Source: AV40 sp035568175
Lineage (GTDB): Bacteria; Verrucomicrobiota; Verrucomicrobiia; Chthoniobacterales; UBA10450
Assembly (NCBI GenBank): GCA_035568175.1
Contig: DATMON010000006.1
Location: forward strand, 23,298 to 87,297
Direction: 5' to 3'
DNA length: 64,000 bases
Shown: piece after piece, positions 24,754 to 33,874 of the stretch
Layout of the letters: every line of letters begins with the position of its first letter
How positions within the stretch are numbered: the first letter of the stretch is position 1
Notes under the pieces: generated by a model
The model's input: the letters and a program-made list of their open reading frames with translations, nothing else
What the model was told of the DNA's origin: nothing
Databases searched by the model: none
Position numbers and translations under genes: made by a program

Positions 24754-27700
24754 TCAGCGATTTTGCCCGGAGCTTTGAGGATTTTTGCGGGGTTTCGTTT
24801 TGCCGCCCGGAGATGTGCTTGGCGGCACCGGAGTTGGCGAAGCAGCCGGTGCGCTTGAAGGCGGCGGGGGTGGCAGTGCCATGCCCGATTGCGATTGGAC
24901 GAGCGCGATGTCGGAACTGTTAATCAAACCGTTCACGGTTACGTCTTCGCGGAAATTATTCGCAGTCACCGGTTGCCCAGATTGCGATTGAGTTTGGACG
25001 ATGTCGCTCGAATTGACGACGCCGTTGGCGGTGGTGTCGCCCACTAATACCCCCATCGTCGCGGAAAAGTTTCCAACATTACTGTTGGCGTCAGCAACGC
25101 CAGTCAATTGAACCGTGATATACTGGCCGGTCGGCACAGTCACATCGACCGAGCACTGGTTCGAGTTAGGACCAGGAGTGACCGTTCCAGCACTCGGAAC
25201 CCCACAACTGGTAACGGCGCTGGAAAAAGTAAAGACCATTTTGTAGGAGTTATTTGCTCCGCCGCTGCGGCATTCAATGCCAGTGGGGCGGACGGGGCTA
25301 GCTGAAGGGTCCGGGCTAAACGGTAAATCGATATCGAACGTGCCGGCGCTGCCGTGAACTTTTTGCGAGACGACGCTCGTTAGGTTTAACAGCGGCGCGC
25401 TAGGCAAAGGCCAAACATAAGCGCCGCGACTTCGGGTCCAGACCGAAAGGGTGGTGTTGCCGCGGTCAATCTGCATGTCCCAGATCATCGCGTGTGGCAG
25501 TCCGGTGTCGAAACGATACCACGTCGGCGAAGCCGCGGTGACATCGTTCGTGTAGTAAAGACCCCAGTCGGTCCCGGCAAACACTTGCTGCGCGAATTTC
25601 GGGTTCGCGATAATCGAATCGACCGGGATGTCCGGCAGATTACCCGTCTTGTCGCTCCAGGCGAACGTCGCGCAATCAACAGTGCAAACGACGCGAAAAA
25701 CGTGTCCGGGTGTAGTCGGTGTGTTGGCATTGAATCCACCCACCGCCGCGTAACCAATGGGCGACGTCGTTGTGGTCGGATCCATCGCCACGTCGAGAAC
25801 GGGACGGTTAGGTAAAATCGCATTGCTGCCGGTGAGATCTACCCATGTTGCCGACGCACCGAGCGCGCCTGCGCTCGCGCCGTGACCATATTGCACGTTT
25901 CCGTCGTTGGTCCCGACCATCGCGCGCGCCTGGTCTTTGGGCTCAAACGCAAGCTGATTAATGAAGGACCGGTTTCCCAGAGTTCCCTTGACCAGGCTCA
26001 TGCTGACCGGCGCCCAAGCGTTGCCGCTGGTCAGTGTCTCCCAAACACGGGTCGTGCCGACGATCAAATGACCGCAGCCGCTCGGCGGGCAATCGTTGAC
26101 CGGATCGCCCGGAATCCCTTTATAGATTTCGTACGGGAGAACGAAGGATTGAACATCAGGCGAGCCGGGGTTGCTCCACGGGCTTGAGTCAGGGACCCAA
26201 GTGGCGGCGGACGTCGTGCAGTCACCCGCGCTCATGTCACAATAATTGAGTTGGCCGCCGTTGTTCCCCTGCCAGAATCGACCGCCGACTGGATCGATAC
26301 GCGCGAAAAAGCCGTCGCCACCGACGCCCATCTGCCATTGCACTGGTCCGGTCGGACTGCCGGAAAAAGTAACCGAGCTCGAGCCGTTGTCCTGCGCGCC
26401 ACCGTTCGCCTGCGGCGAGGCCGACGTCGCAAAGTTTGCGCCAATATCGCCGGAGTAAAATTCAATCGTGTTCAAGCCGGTGTCCATGTTGACCCACGAT
26501 GGCTTAACACTTCCACTGGCCGCGTTGGCGTTGGTGGTGGAGTAAACGCCGCCGTCACTGCCGGCTAACAAAATGCTGGACGAGCCCGGCACAAAGGCGA
26601 GCGCGTGTTGATCCACGTGCACCACTTCAGTATTACCGCTGTAACCGCAGGTGGTGTCATTCCAGGAGCTGTTTCCGTTCTGCCAAAACCAGATTTCAAA
26701 AGTGTCGAAGAAGACGCGGTCCGGATTATTTGGATCGACCGCGACACCCTGGTCGTACCAGTTTTGTGTATAATCGCCGGCACTGCCGCTGCAGTCTAGA
26801 AGCGATGCGCCCGGCGATCCGGGAACCTGTGTCCAGGTCGTGCCACCATCAGTCGAGCGCCACGCCCCAAGTTGGCAGCCTACTCCGCCGCAGCTCGATT
26901 GGCTCGTGATCGCCTGGACCTGTGCATAAATGTAATTCGGATTGCTCGGTGCGACGGCGATGTCGATGCGGCCAAGCTGGTCGCCAACGCCGGCACTGCT
27001 GTATGGCGTTCCACTCGTGGCGTTCGTTCCAGTCCAACCATTGGCATTGGTACTGACGGGAGCGAAATCGCTTGGACATCCGCTCGCCGGCATTGTTCCC
27101 TTATAAATGCCATTCGCCCCGTTCTGATTGAGGTTGTACTGCACGGTCGTGGCAAACCCGCGCACGCCGACCGCCGCGATGATGCGCGTGCTGCTGCCGG
27201 TGTCGGTCAACTCCAGGCCAGTGACATCCTGGCGTTGTGTGTTGAAGCTGTTGGTGGTGCACGGCCCGGTCCAGTTGTTCCCGGCGTCGTAAGAAAAATA
27301 AAGTCCGGTTTTTGTCCCCGCGACCACGTTGTTGCTGTTACGCGGATCGACGCGCACTTTGCCGACCGCATTGTATTGCGGGAACTGACCCGCCGGTTCT
27401 GCAAGCGCCGGCCCGAAAACGTTGGCGCCTAACACCGTCCAAGTCGCACCCGAATTGGTTGACTTGAGAACGCCCTGGCTACCCATCGAGAACGATCCGT
27501 AATTCAGGTCGCCGGTGCCGGCATAAATCGTGTTGTGATTGTTCGGGTCGATGGTGATGGAGTCGATGGTGATGGTCGAGATGAGCGGCTCATCGGTGGT
27601 AACGCTCCAAGAAGTGGAGCTGTTGCAACAGTTGGTTGTTTTCCAGACGCCGCCGCCAACCGAGCCGAGGTAGGCAACGATGCTTCCGTTAGTGGTCGTG

Positions 27701-28176
27701 GTTGGATCGACCGCGATCGTGTTTACCCGGCCCTCTGTTTTTGTGTAATCAAAGCAGCCCGAGCAGCCGGTCATTTGCAAGGGCGCCGGACCGAGCGCGG
27801 TAAAACCGCTGGAGCTAAGTGCCAGCGGCGAATTGAGCATATCTGCGCTCTTCAAAGGAACCCCAGCCGGAATTGCGCGAGTGATAGCCGAATCTTGCAG
27901 AGCGGCCGCGCGCAACCAGGCCGGATTGAAAATGCCGGTCGGATAAGTGAGCCGATTGTTCCATTCCTCTTCCATCCGGTTGAGATCGTCCCGTTTGCCG
28001 CCCGGAACCGGCATATAGCGTTCGCGTTCACTCCGGTCTACACGCCCGGTCTTAACGGTGACCGCCCCTGGGGGCGCGAGACTGAATTTTGCCAGGCAAA
28101 TGGCGCTTCCGAATAGAGCAACCGCCAGCAGCACACGGATCTGGAGGAAACCCGACCAACCAGGTTTCTTTTTCAT
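24754..28176 (-). CDS. Large exported BNR/sortilin-like propeller with dockerin-like tail
   Basis: 1140 residues. Signal anchor (IRVLLAVALFGSAICLAKFS). A long propeller carries many Asp-box-type repeats (GGGVWKTTNCC, LKSTNSGATW, FSYDAGNNWT, WRSTDGGTTW, GGVYSTTNAN). The same C-terminal module as the neighbouring protein follows (KVHGSAGTFDIDLPF, IECRSGG, GDTTANGVVNSSDI, DVTVNGLINSSDI), with a KTKPRKNPQSSGQNR tail. Sugar or surface-polymer binding is a family-level guess. The 3' flank of this gene is repeated downstream of the preceding propeller gene, pointing to duplication. Confidence 0.82.
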   Translation of the reverse strand: MKKKPGWSGFLQIRVLLAVALFGSAICLAKFSLAPPGAVTVKTGRVDRSERERYMPVPGGKRDDLNRMEEEWNNRLTYPTGIFNPAWLRAAALQDSAITRAIPAGVPLKSADMLNSPLALSSSGFTALGPAPLQMTGCSGCFDYTKTEGRVNTIAVDPTTTTNGSIVAYLGSVGGGVWKTTNCCNSSTSWSVTTDEPLISTITIDSITIDPNNHNTIYAGTGDLNYGSFSMGSQGVLKSTNSGATWTVLGANVFGPALAEPAGQFPQYNAVGKVRVDPRNSNNVVAGTKTGLYFSYDAGNNWTGPCTTNSFNTQRQDVTGLELTDTGSSTRIIAAVGVRGFATTVQYNLNQNGANGIYKGTMPASGCPSDFAPVSTNANGWTGTNATSGTPYSSAGVGDQLGRIDIAVAPSNPNYIYAQVQAITSQSSCGGVGCQLGAWRSTDGGTTWTQVPGSPGASLLDCSGSAGDYTQNWYDQGVAVDPNNPDRVFFDTFEIWFWQNGNSSWNDTTCGYSGNTEVVHVDQHALAFVPGSSSILLAGSDGGVYSTTNANAASGSVKPSWVNMDTGLNTIEFYSGDIGANFATSASPQANGGAQDNGSSSVTFSGSPTGPVQWQMGVGGDGFFARIDPVGGRFWQGNNGGQLNYCDMSAGDCTTSAATWVPDSSPWSNPGSPDVQSFVLPYEIYKGIPGDPVNDCPPSGCGHLIVGTTRVWETLTSGNAWAPVSMSLVKGTLGNRSFINQLAFEPKDQARAMVGTNDGNVQYGHGASAGALGASATWVDLTGSNAILPNRPVLDVAMDPTTTTSPIGYAAVGGFNANTPTTPGHVFRVVCTVDCATFAWSDKTGNLPDIPVDSIIANPKFAQQVFAGTDWGLYYTNDVTAASPTWYRFDTGLPHAMIWDMQIDRGNTTLSVWTRSRGAYVWPLPSAPLLNLTSVVSQKVHGSAGTFDIDLPFSPDPSASPVRPTGIECRSGGANNSYKMVFTFSSAVTSCGVPSAGTVTPGPNSNQCSVDVTVPTGQYITVQLTGVADANSNVGNFSATMGVLVGDTTANGVVNSSDIVQTQSQSGQPVTANNFREDVTVNGLINSSDIALVQSQSGMALPPPPPSSAPAASPTPVPPSTSPGGKTKPRKNPQSSGQNR

Positions 28177-28322
28177 AGGGTTCTACTCCTCGAAATCGTT
28201 TCTAACACACAACCGGACGTATCGGGGAAAAGAAATCCCGCCGATCTCAACTGCTTGCGATCCTAGAAATTCCTATTGGAGCGAACGCGAACTGAATACG
28301 AGGACCAAATTAACCTTCATAT

Positions 28323-28496
28323 TCAGAACTCAGAGCAATTCATCACCACGCGGCCGCGACACTTCTCGCTCCGGCAAATCACTTTGCATTTCTCCTGCAC
28401 TGCAATTGCGCCGCAGACAGGACACTTGATCTCACTTAGGTCAGGCGACGTTGCCGGGTCTGCAATTTCAGCAGAAGGCTGAAAGGAATCTTCCAC
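28323..28496 (-). CDS. 57-residue zinc-ribbon microprotein
   Basis: A frame starting at GTG 28496 encodes an acidic N-terminus (VEDSFQPSAEIADPATSPDL), then a compact Cys-rich module: CPVCG...CKVICRSEKCRGRV, ending MNCSEF. The CxxC followed by spaced Cys residues suggests a zinc ribbon. The strong ending and Cys spacing indicate a real protein rather than a chance frame. It follows the gene at 28514 by 17 bp and may be co-transcribed with it. Function unknown. The 146 bp between it and 28176 contain no gene. Confidence 0.6.
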   Translation of the reverse strand: MEDSFQPSAEIADPATSPDLSEIKCPVCGAIAVQEKCKVICRSEKCRGRVVMNCSEF

Positions 28497-28513
28497 GCGA
28501 GCCGTTTCTGAAA

Positions 28514-29038
28514 CTAAGGGCGCCAGCGCGGAACACGGCCGTTAAATTCCTGCTGCGATGCGCCGACGTTGATTTGCATATGCTCATTGCCGACGCCGCC
28601 GATGATGTAGCTAGTGAATTCGTCGCCGCCGAATTTTCCAGACGAGTGACCGAAGATGAAGCCGACCTCGCCACCCGTCCAAGCGAGCGACGCTTTTTCC
28701 GTGGCCAGCGATTCAACAGATGCGTAATCCTTTCCATCCTTCGGATCTTTCACTGGCCCCGAAATGGAATTTCCTTTTTTGCGCGGCTCGGCGTTGACCA
28801 ATGCCATTGGGAAATTCCCGACCGGCGCCGTGCCCATGCGCCCCATGGCGGTCGAGCCCGGCACACGTCCATCCAAGAATTCGCGCATCGAAAGATCACG
28901 AACCAAATCCGCGCTGTCGATCGTGCTAAAGAGTTCGGGCCGGTAAAAGCCGAAGATCGGATCGAAATCGGCGCGCGCCGTTTGCTGCATCAGGCCAAAT
29001 CCGACCAAGGAAATTACGGCAAACAGAGCGCGCTCCAT
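28514..29038 (-). CDS. Exported hypothetical protein
   Basis: 174 residues from MERALFAVISLVGF, with a signal peptide ending near QQTARADFD. The mature part contains FGFYRPELFSTIDSADLVRD and a Gly-rich beta-like end (GGEVGFIFGHSSGKFGGDEF, YIIGGVGNEHMQINVGA). No family recognised. The last strand may be a membrane or surface beta-element. Confidence 0.55.
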   Translation of the reverse strand: MERALFAVISLVGFGLMQQTARADFDPIFGFYRPELFSTIDSADLVRDLSMREFLDGRVPGSTAMGRMGTAPVGNFPMALVNAEPRKKGNSISGPVKDPKDGKDYASVESLATEKASLAWTGGEVGFIFGHSSGKFGGDEFTSYIIGGVGNEHMQINVGASQQEFNGRVPRWRP

Positions 29039-29189
29039 CAAGCGAGAATTCACAACGAAAATGGTATCAACGCCAGTGAAATTTTGCACGCCTCAGATTT
29101 AACCTCTTAAAAGGTCAACAGTTGCGGGGTCCTTTTCAATTCTTGGACCGGGTGCAACGAACCCGGTGGCCAGTGTCAACTTGGCCATT

Positions 29190-29531
29190 TCACTTGTTTT
29201 CAATATGGAATCGGTGCAGGAGCCGGTGCGCAAAGGGGGCGATCATCAGCCCTGCGATGCCGACGAAAGCGAGACCCGAGAACAGGGCATAACACGAAGC
29301 AAAAATCTTGGCCGCATCCGAACGGAGCGGATCGACTGGACCCATGCCGCCCAAAATCATGGACGCATTCAGAAGCGAGTCGATCCAGCTCAAGCCTCCG
29401 ATGTAACGGTATCCGAGCACGCCCATACTCAGAGCGACACCGACCAAAAAAAGCGCAAGCAGCATGTGGCGAGCGACGCGGCGCGCGAATTTCGCGCGAC
29501 TCAGAAGCGGATGATTTCGACGCTCATACAT
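29190..29531 (-). CDS. Two-TM pore-like membrane protein
   Basis: 113 residues arranged like a minimal ion channel: basic N-terminus, TM1 (HMLLALFLVGVALSMGVLGY), a re-entrant-like segment (LSWIDSLLNASMILGGMGPV), and TM2 (FASCYALFSGLAFVGIAGLM). The position of the potassium filter TVGYG is occupied by LGGMG, so potassium selectivity cannot be assumed. Stands alone on the minus strand. Confidence 0.6.
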   Translation of the reverse strand: MYERRNHPLLSRAKFARRVARHMLLALFLVGVALSMGVLGYRYIGGLSWIDSLLNASMILGGMGPVDPLRSDAAKIFASCYALFSGLAFVGIAGLMIAPFAHRLLHRFHIENK

Positions 29532-29609
29532 CGCAAGCTACGCTGTCGCCTCTTTCAACGATTGTCGAAAATATTCGATCGTCTCCCGATTTTGATTCAG
29601 AGGACGAGG

Positions 29610-31076
29610 CTAGCGCGATTCGCTTTCGAATTGTCGGATCTTTGCCGCCGTAGCCGGATTTGGATAGATCCGATAAATTTCCTGATATTCGCGGAGAGCT
29701 TCGCTTTTGTTTCCGAGCGACTGGAGTGATTGGGCCTTCCGCAAATGGGGCTCGGCCTCCTTCTCCAGTCGATCGCACAACGACGACGCCGAAGTGAGAT
29801 AACGCCACAATGGTTTCTGATTGTCAGCAGTCGGTTCATGATAGCGGTTAAGAAAACCCAATAATTTTTTACGTGCCCCCGGCGTGTCCTTGGCGGCTAT
29901 GTCGCGCGTGATTTCATCGACCAGAACAAGTCCTTCGACTGCTTCAATTTCGGCCAGGCATTCGTAGGCCACTACTTCGTACCCCAACGTCGCGCGAAAA
30001 TCCCGTGCTCGACCGGCCAGGGCAGTGACACTGGCTGAAGCCGGCGCTGGTAAATTTTGCACGGCTTCGAGTCGATCCATCTCGCGGAAATTCCCAGTCG
30101 CGTCGCGCACTTGAACAAGAACGGATTCCGTCTGTTTTCTGAGTTCTTCAATCATCCGATGCTTTTCGGTCGGATTAACCCGCGCTGGACTGGCGGCTGG
30201 CGAAGCCCCGGGCTGCGGTCCTGTTTCAACGAGACTTGGTAATGAGGAAGGCGGAATGCCGAACCGGGGAGACTCTTGGACTCGCCCTTCAATAGGTTTA
30301 TCCCGACGGGTATCTTTCTTGGCTGGTTGTTCAACGGGCGACGGCGCCGAGGATCGTGATGGTGTCGGCGTTGGTGTTTGTATCGCCATTGGTGTGACCG
30401 CTGGTTTTGGTTTTGCCGTCGGTTTTGGCGATGGCGATGGCGATGGAGATGCCGTTGGCGAAGGCGATGGCGTTGGCGTTGGCGACATCGTTGGGAACGG
30501 CATTGGTGTCGATGTTGGTGTAGCCGTTGGCGTCGGTCTTGGCGTTGGTGTTGATGTCGATGTCGGAGCCGGCGATCGGGTTGGCGATGACGATCGTGAT
30601 AGCATTGGCAATGGTGTAGGCTCGACTAACGGTTCCACGGTCGGCCGCGTCGCAGCGGCCTTGGCTGATGGTCCCTTTGTCGGAGCCGGCGTACTTGTTG
30701 ACCCAGGCTCAGACCAGTCGCCGACTTTATTTCCGTTGAGGAAGGTGGTCTGCAATCTTGTTTGACCCTGTTCCTTGATTACCTGCCCCTCAAGTTTCCC
30801 CTGGACCATTCTGCCGGTATAGCTGTTGACGACCTTTCCGAGTCGATACCAAGTGAGCGTACCTTCTCCGGTGGCATATCCGTCTGAATCGCGAGCACCG
30901 GACCACTCCACTTGCTCGGCGACTCCTCGCAGATTATTCCAAACGAGGGTTTTTCCGTCTAGCGTGCGTTGGTACCTCGCGGCACTCGCGCCATTCGCGA
31001 ACAACAAAAGGAGAGTACCGCAAACAAGAATGCATCGGGCGCTCACGGCCGGCGTTGTTTCAGTTCGAGCCAGCAC
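29610..31076 (-). CDS. Exported MORN-like/TPR protein with long Pro-Thr-Ser linker
   Basis: 488 residues. Signal peptide (ARCILVCGTLLLLFANGASA). An N-terminal MORN-like region follows (YATGEGTLTWYRLGKVVNSY, GKLEGQVIKEQGQ). Next is a ~130-residue low-complexity linker of TPTP/SPSP repeats, visible in DNA as GGCGTTGGC-type tracts at 30350-30620. The C-terminus is helical and ends in a TPR (AQSLQSLGNKSEALREYQEI). It overlaps the end of the preceding gene by 17 bp. An envelope scaffold role is a guess. Confidence 0.65.
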   Translation of the reverse strand: MLARTETTPAVSARCILVCGTLLLLFANGASAARYQRTLDGKTLVWNNLRGVAEQVEWSGARDSDGYATGEGTLTWYRLGKVVNSYTGRMVQGKLEGQVIKEQGQTRLQTTFLNGNKVGDWSEPGSTSTPAPTKGPSAKAAATRPTVEPLVEPTPLPMLSRSSSPTRSPAPTSTSTPTPRPTPTATPTSTPMPFPTMSPTPTPSPSPTASPSPSPSPKPTAKPKPAVTPMAIQTPTPTPSRSSAPSPVEQPAKKDTRRDKPIEGRVQESPRFGIPPSSLPSLVETGPQPGASPAASPARVNPTEKHRMIEELRKQTESVLVQVRDATGNFREMDRLEAVQNLPAPASASVTALAGRARDFRATLGYEVVAYECLAEIEAVEGLVLVDEITRDIAAKDTPGARKKLLGFLNRYHEPTADNQKPLWRYLTSASSLCDRLEKEAEPHLRKAQSLQSLGNKSEALREYQEIYRIYPNPATAAKIRQFESESR

Positions 31077-32031
31077 GCTTTAACGCATTCCGGAAATATT
31101 CAATCGTCTTCTTGATCCCTTCGTCGAATTGAACTTTTGGTTCCCACCCAAGGACTTTTTTGGCGCGGGAAATGTCCGGCTGCCGCACTTTCGGATCGTC
31201 CACCGGGAGTGATTTATGTTCGATTGTCGATCTTGCGCCGGTGATGCGAATGATTTCCTCGGCGAATTGTTTGATCGTCATCTCCCGCGGATTACCGAGG
31301 TTGACCGGCTCGTGAAAGTCTGACTGCGAAAGTTTGAAAATTCCGTCGATCAGATCCGACACGTAACAAAACGAGCGCGTTTGCGAGCCGTCGCCGAAAA
31401 CGGTCAGCGGTTTGCCATTTAACGCCTGGCCGATGAATGCGGGCACCACGCGACCGTCGCGCAAACGCATTCGCGGGCCGTAAGTGTTAAAGATGCGCAC
31501 GATCCTGGTGTCCACTTTGTGATAGCGGTGGTACGCCATCGTCATCGCTTCGGCGAAACGCTTGGCTTCATCGTAAACGCCGCGCGGCCCGATCGGGTTT
31601 ACGTTGCCCCAGTAATCTTCCTTCTGCGGATGCACCAGCGGATCGCCGTAGCACTCCGACGTCGATGCCAGAATGAATGTCGCCTTTTTATCCTTGGCCA
31701 GACCGAGTGTGTTGTGCGTGCCGAGAGCCCCCACTTTCAAAGTCGGGATCGGCAATTCGAGATAATCGATCGGACTGGCCGGCGACGCGAAATGGAAAAC
31801 GTAGTCGATCTTGTCGTCCGGCAGAAAAATGAAATTGGAAACGTTGTGCTTGATGAAATGGAAATCTTTATTGCCGGCGAGATGGCCGATGTTCGCGGTA
31901 TTGCCGGTGATGAGATTATCGATCGCAATGACGCGATGACCTTCCGCCAGCAAGCGATCCGTCAAGTGCGACCCCAAAAAACCCGCGCCACCGGTCACCA
32001 CCGAAACAGGTTTGGATTTTTTCTCGGCCAT
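31060..32031 (-). CDS. UDP-glucuronate decarboxylase (UXS type)
   Basis: A 323-residue extended short-chain dehydrogenase making UDP-xylose from UDP-glucuronate, feeding surface glycans. NAD-binding VTGGAGFLGSHLTDRL near residue 11, the UXS hallmark FHFASPASPIDY, the catalytic Thr/Ser-Tyr-Lys set (ASTSECYGD and GVYDEAKRFAE), and RIFNTYGPRMR. The match to UXS over other epimerases rests on the SPASP and DPLVHPQKEDYWGNVNPIG blocks. Confidence 0.9.
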   Translation of the reverse strand: MAEKKSKPVSVVTGGAGFLGSHLTDRLLAEGHRVIAIDNLITGNTANIGHLAGNKDFHFIKHNVSNFIFLPDDKIDYVFHFASPASPIDYLELPIPTLKVGALGTHNTLGLAKDKKATFILASTSECYGDPLVHPQKEDYWGNVNPIGPRGVYDEAKRFAEAMTMAYHRYHKVDTRIVRIFNTYGPRMRLRDGRVVPAFIGQALNGKPLTVFGDGSQTRSFCYVSDLIDGIFKLSQSDFHEPVNLGNPREMTIKQFAEEIIRITGARSTIEHKSLPVDDPKVRQPDISRAKKVLGWEPKVQFDEGIKKTIEYFRNALKRAGSN

Positions 32032-32173
32032 TCGACGTTTTATCTAATTCCGAAGCAATAAGTTGGCCAGAGCGATTTTGAGTCCGAGCCGGACTGGCAT
32101 CTTTTCGTTTTGAATTCTAAGTTGCGCACAACCGAGCCGTGCCTGATCAAACATCCAACCTCAAACCGCGACA

Positions 32174-33139
32174 ATGATGCGCATTTTATCCGGCATCCAA
32201 CCCAGCGGCGTCCTCCACATTGGAAATTATTTCGGCATGATGCGGCCGGCGATCGAGCTGCAAAAAGAAGGTGAGACCTTTTATTTCATCGCCGATTACC
32301 ATGCCCTGACCAGCGTGCGCGATCCGAAAACACTGCGCGAAAACTCGCGACTGGTTGCACTCGATTTTCTCGCATGTGGACTCGACCCGGACAAAGGCGC
32401 GCTGTTTCGACAATCGGACGTGCCGCAGGTTACTGAGTTGGCGTGGATCTTATCGACCGTCGCGCCGATGGGGCTCTTGGAGCGGGCGCATTCTTATAAA
32501 GACAAACTCGCGCGCGGGCTCGCGCCCACCGTTGGCCTTTTCAGTTATCCCGTCCTGATGGCGGCAGACATTTTGATTTACGACAGCGACGTCGTGCCGG
32601 TCGGCAAAGATCAAAAGCAGCATATCGAGATCACGCGCGATCTGGCGGGAAAGATCAACGAAACGTTTGGGCAGGTTTTCAAATTGCCGGAGCCGCGCAT
32701 TAATCCTGATACGCAAGTTGTCCCCGGCCTCGATGGTCAAAAGATGAGCAAGAGTTACGGCAACAACATCGACATCTTCGGCGACGAGAAAGAAACCCGG
32801 AAACGCGTGATGAGCATCGTGACCGATTCCACGCCAGTGGAAGCGCCGAAAGATCCGTCAAGATCGACAATCACTCAGTTGTATTCGCTATTCGCTCCCA
32901 AAAGCGAACTCGAAGAAATGCATGCGAGATTCAAGAAGGGCGGCACCGGCTATGGCGATTTCAAAAAGCAACTTTTCGAAAAGCTCTGGGAATATTTCTT
33001 GCCGATGCGCAAGAGTCGCGAAGAGATCCTGGCCGACAAATTGTACATCGACAACGTCCTCGCCCAAGGCGCCAAACGCGCCAACGAAATCGCCGACCAG
33101 GTCATGGCGCGAGTGCGAAAAGCCGTCGGCTTACGCTAA
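32174..33139 (+). CDS. trpS: Tryptophanyl-tRNA synthetase
   Basis: Class I aminoacyl-tRNA synthetase, 321 residues. Signatures SGIQPSGVLHIGNYFG (HIGH-like HIGN) and GQKMSKSYGNNI (KMSKS). Tryptophan-pocket and dimer blocks include SYPVLMAADILIYDSDVVPV and GKDQKQHIEITRDLA. Divergent from the UXS gene, with a 142-bp intergenic region likely holding both promoters. Converges on the next gene with a 4-bp overlap. Confidence 0.97.
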   Translation: MMRILSGIQPSGVLHIGNYFGMMRPAIELQKEGETFYFIADYHALTSVRDPKTLRENSRLVALDFLACGLDPDKGALFRQSDVPQVTELAWILSTVAPMGLLERAHSYKDKLARGLAPTVGLFSYPVLMAADILIYDSDVVPVGKDQKQHIEITRDLAGKINETFGQVFKLPEPRINPDTQVVPGLDGQKMSKSYGNNIDIFGDEKETRKRVMSIVTDSTPVEAPKDPSRSTITQLYSLFAPKSELEEMHARFKKGGTGYGDFKKQLFEKLWEYFLPMRKSREEILADKLYIDNVLAQGAKRANEIADQVMARVRKAVGLR

Positions 33140-33468
33140 CTAAGTTTCATAAGCCGTTTGGGGGCAGTGTTGCGCCAGGCTGCGGTGAGCGCTTCGCGCA
33201 CGATGTCGATCTTCGCTGCAGGCAGATAGACATTCGTGTTTCCGCGCCGGCCCCAGGCGCCTTTCACCGGCTGAAAAACACTTGGGTCGTCGCGGACGAA
33301 CTCTTTTTGTTCGTCCGGGGTTAACTTCACCACCGCGGAATCATCGTCGGGATATCCGAGCGTCGCGAAAATCTTTCCGCGCACTCGAAAATCGGGATGA
33401 TGCATGTGCGACGATTCAACTGCTTCCGGAAAACCGAGAGCCAGCTTGCGAAATTCATTTACTGTCAT
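33136..33468 (-). CDS. MmcQ/YjbR family protein
   Basis: 110 residues with the family pattern FRKLALGFPEAVESSHMHHPDFRVRGKIFATL and a C-terminal VREALTAAWRNTAPKRL (each quoted in part: FRVRGKIFATLGYPDD, LTAAWRNTAPKRLMKL). The fold resembles a CyaY-like/DNA-binding domain; the biological role is unknown. The start overlaps the stop of the upstream DUF2834 gene by 4 bp (ATGA). Confidence 0.8.
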   Translation of the reverse strand: MTVNEFRKLALGFPEAVESSHMHHPDFRVRGKIFATLGYPDDDSAVVKLTPDEQKEFVRDDPSVFQPVKGAWGRRGNTNVYLPAAKIDIVREALTAAWRNTAPKRLMKLS

Positions 33469-33818
33469 AGCTCGCCAAAATCCCAGGATCGCCCAGCTGT
33501 TCGATCAAGCTGGAGTTGTCGCAAATAAAGGAAGAGCGGCAGTCCAAGTGAAACGCCGACGAGACACACCGAGAGAATCGGCAACCAAAGAAGGCGCATG
33601 CCCAAGCGTTTTCCTTCGATCGGAATAAACGAGATCAGCACGATGGCCGAAACAATCACGTCCAAGGCGAAAAACGCGCTAATGTGATTGGCGAAAAGAT
33701 CGCGAATGAAAAGCGGCATGTTCAACGCGTGATGCTCGACGATCCACGGAATGAATTGCGAGTAGGGAAGAAGCAGGCCAATCACAGCGAACGCGAGATA
33801 AAGATGTCGCAGTTTCAT
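33465..33818 (-). CDS. DUF2834-like membrane protein
   Basis: 117 residues, three TM helices. The motif LPYSQFIPWIVEHH follows TM1 and FIRDLFANHISAFFALDV precedes TM2, the pattern of DUF2834. Function unknown. Translationally coupled to the MmcQ-like gene. Confidence 0.7.
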   Translation of the reverse strand: MKLRHLYLAFAVIGLLLPYSQFIPWIVEHHALNMPLFIRDLFANHISAFFALDVIVSAIVLISFIPIEGKRLGMRLLWLPILSVCLVGVSLGLPLFLYLRQLQLDRTAGRSWDFGEL

Positions 33819-33874
33819 GGAAGCGTTGTTCCAGAAAAGCGGCGCGCGGCGGACGCGTCGAGCCGATTTAAACG

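Noticed and set aside
30350..30620. GGCGTTGGC-type short tandem tract considered as a CRISPR array or satellite
   Set aside because: It is in frame and encodes the Pro-Thr-Ser linker of an exported protein. There are no spacers of constant length.
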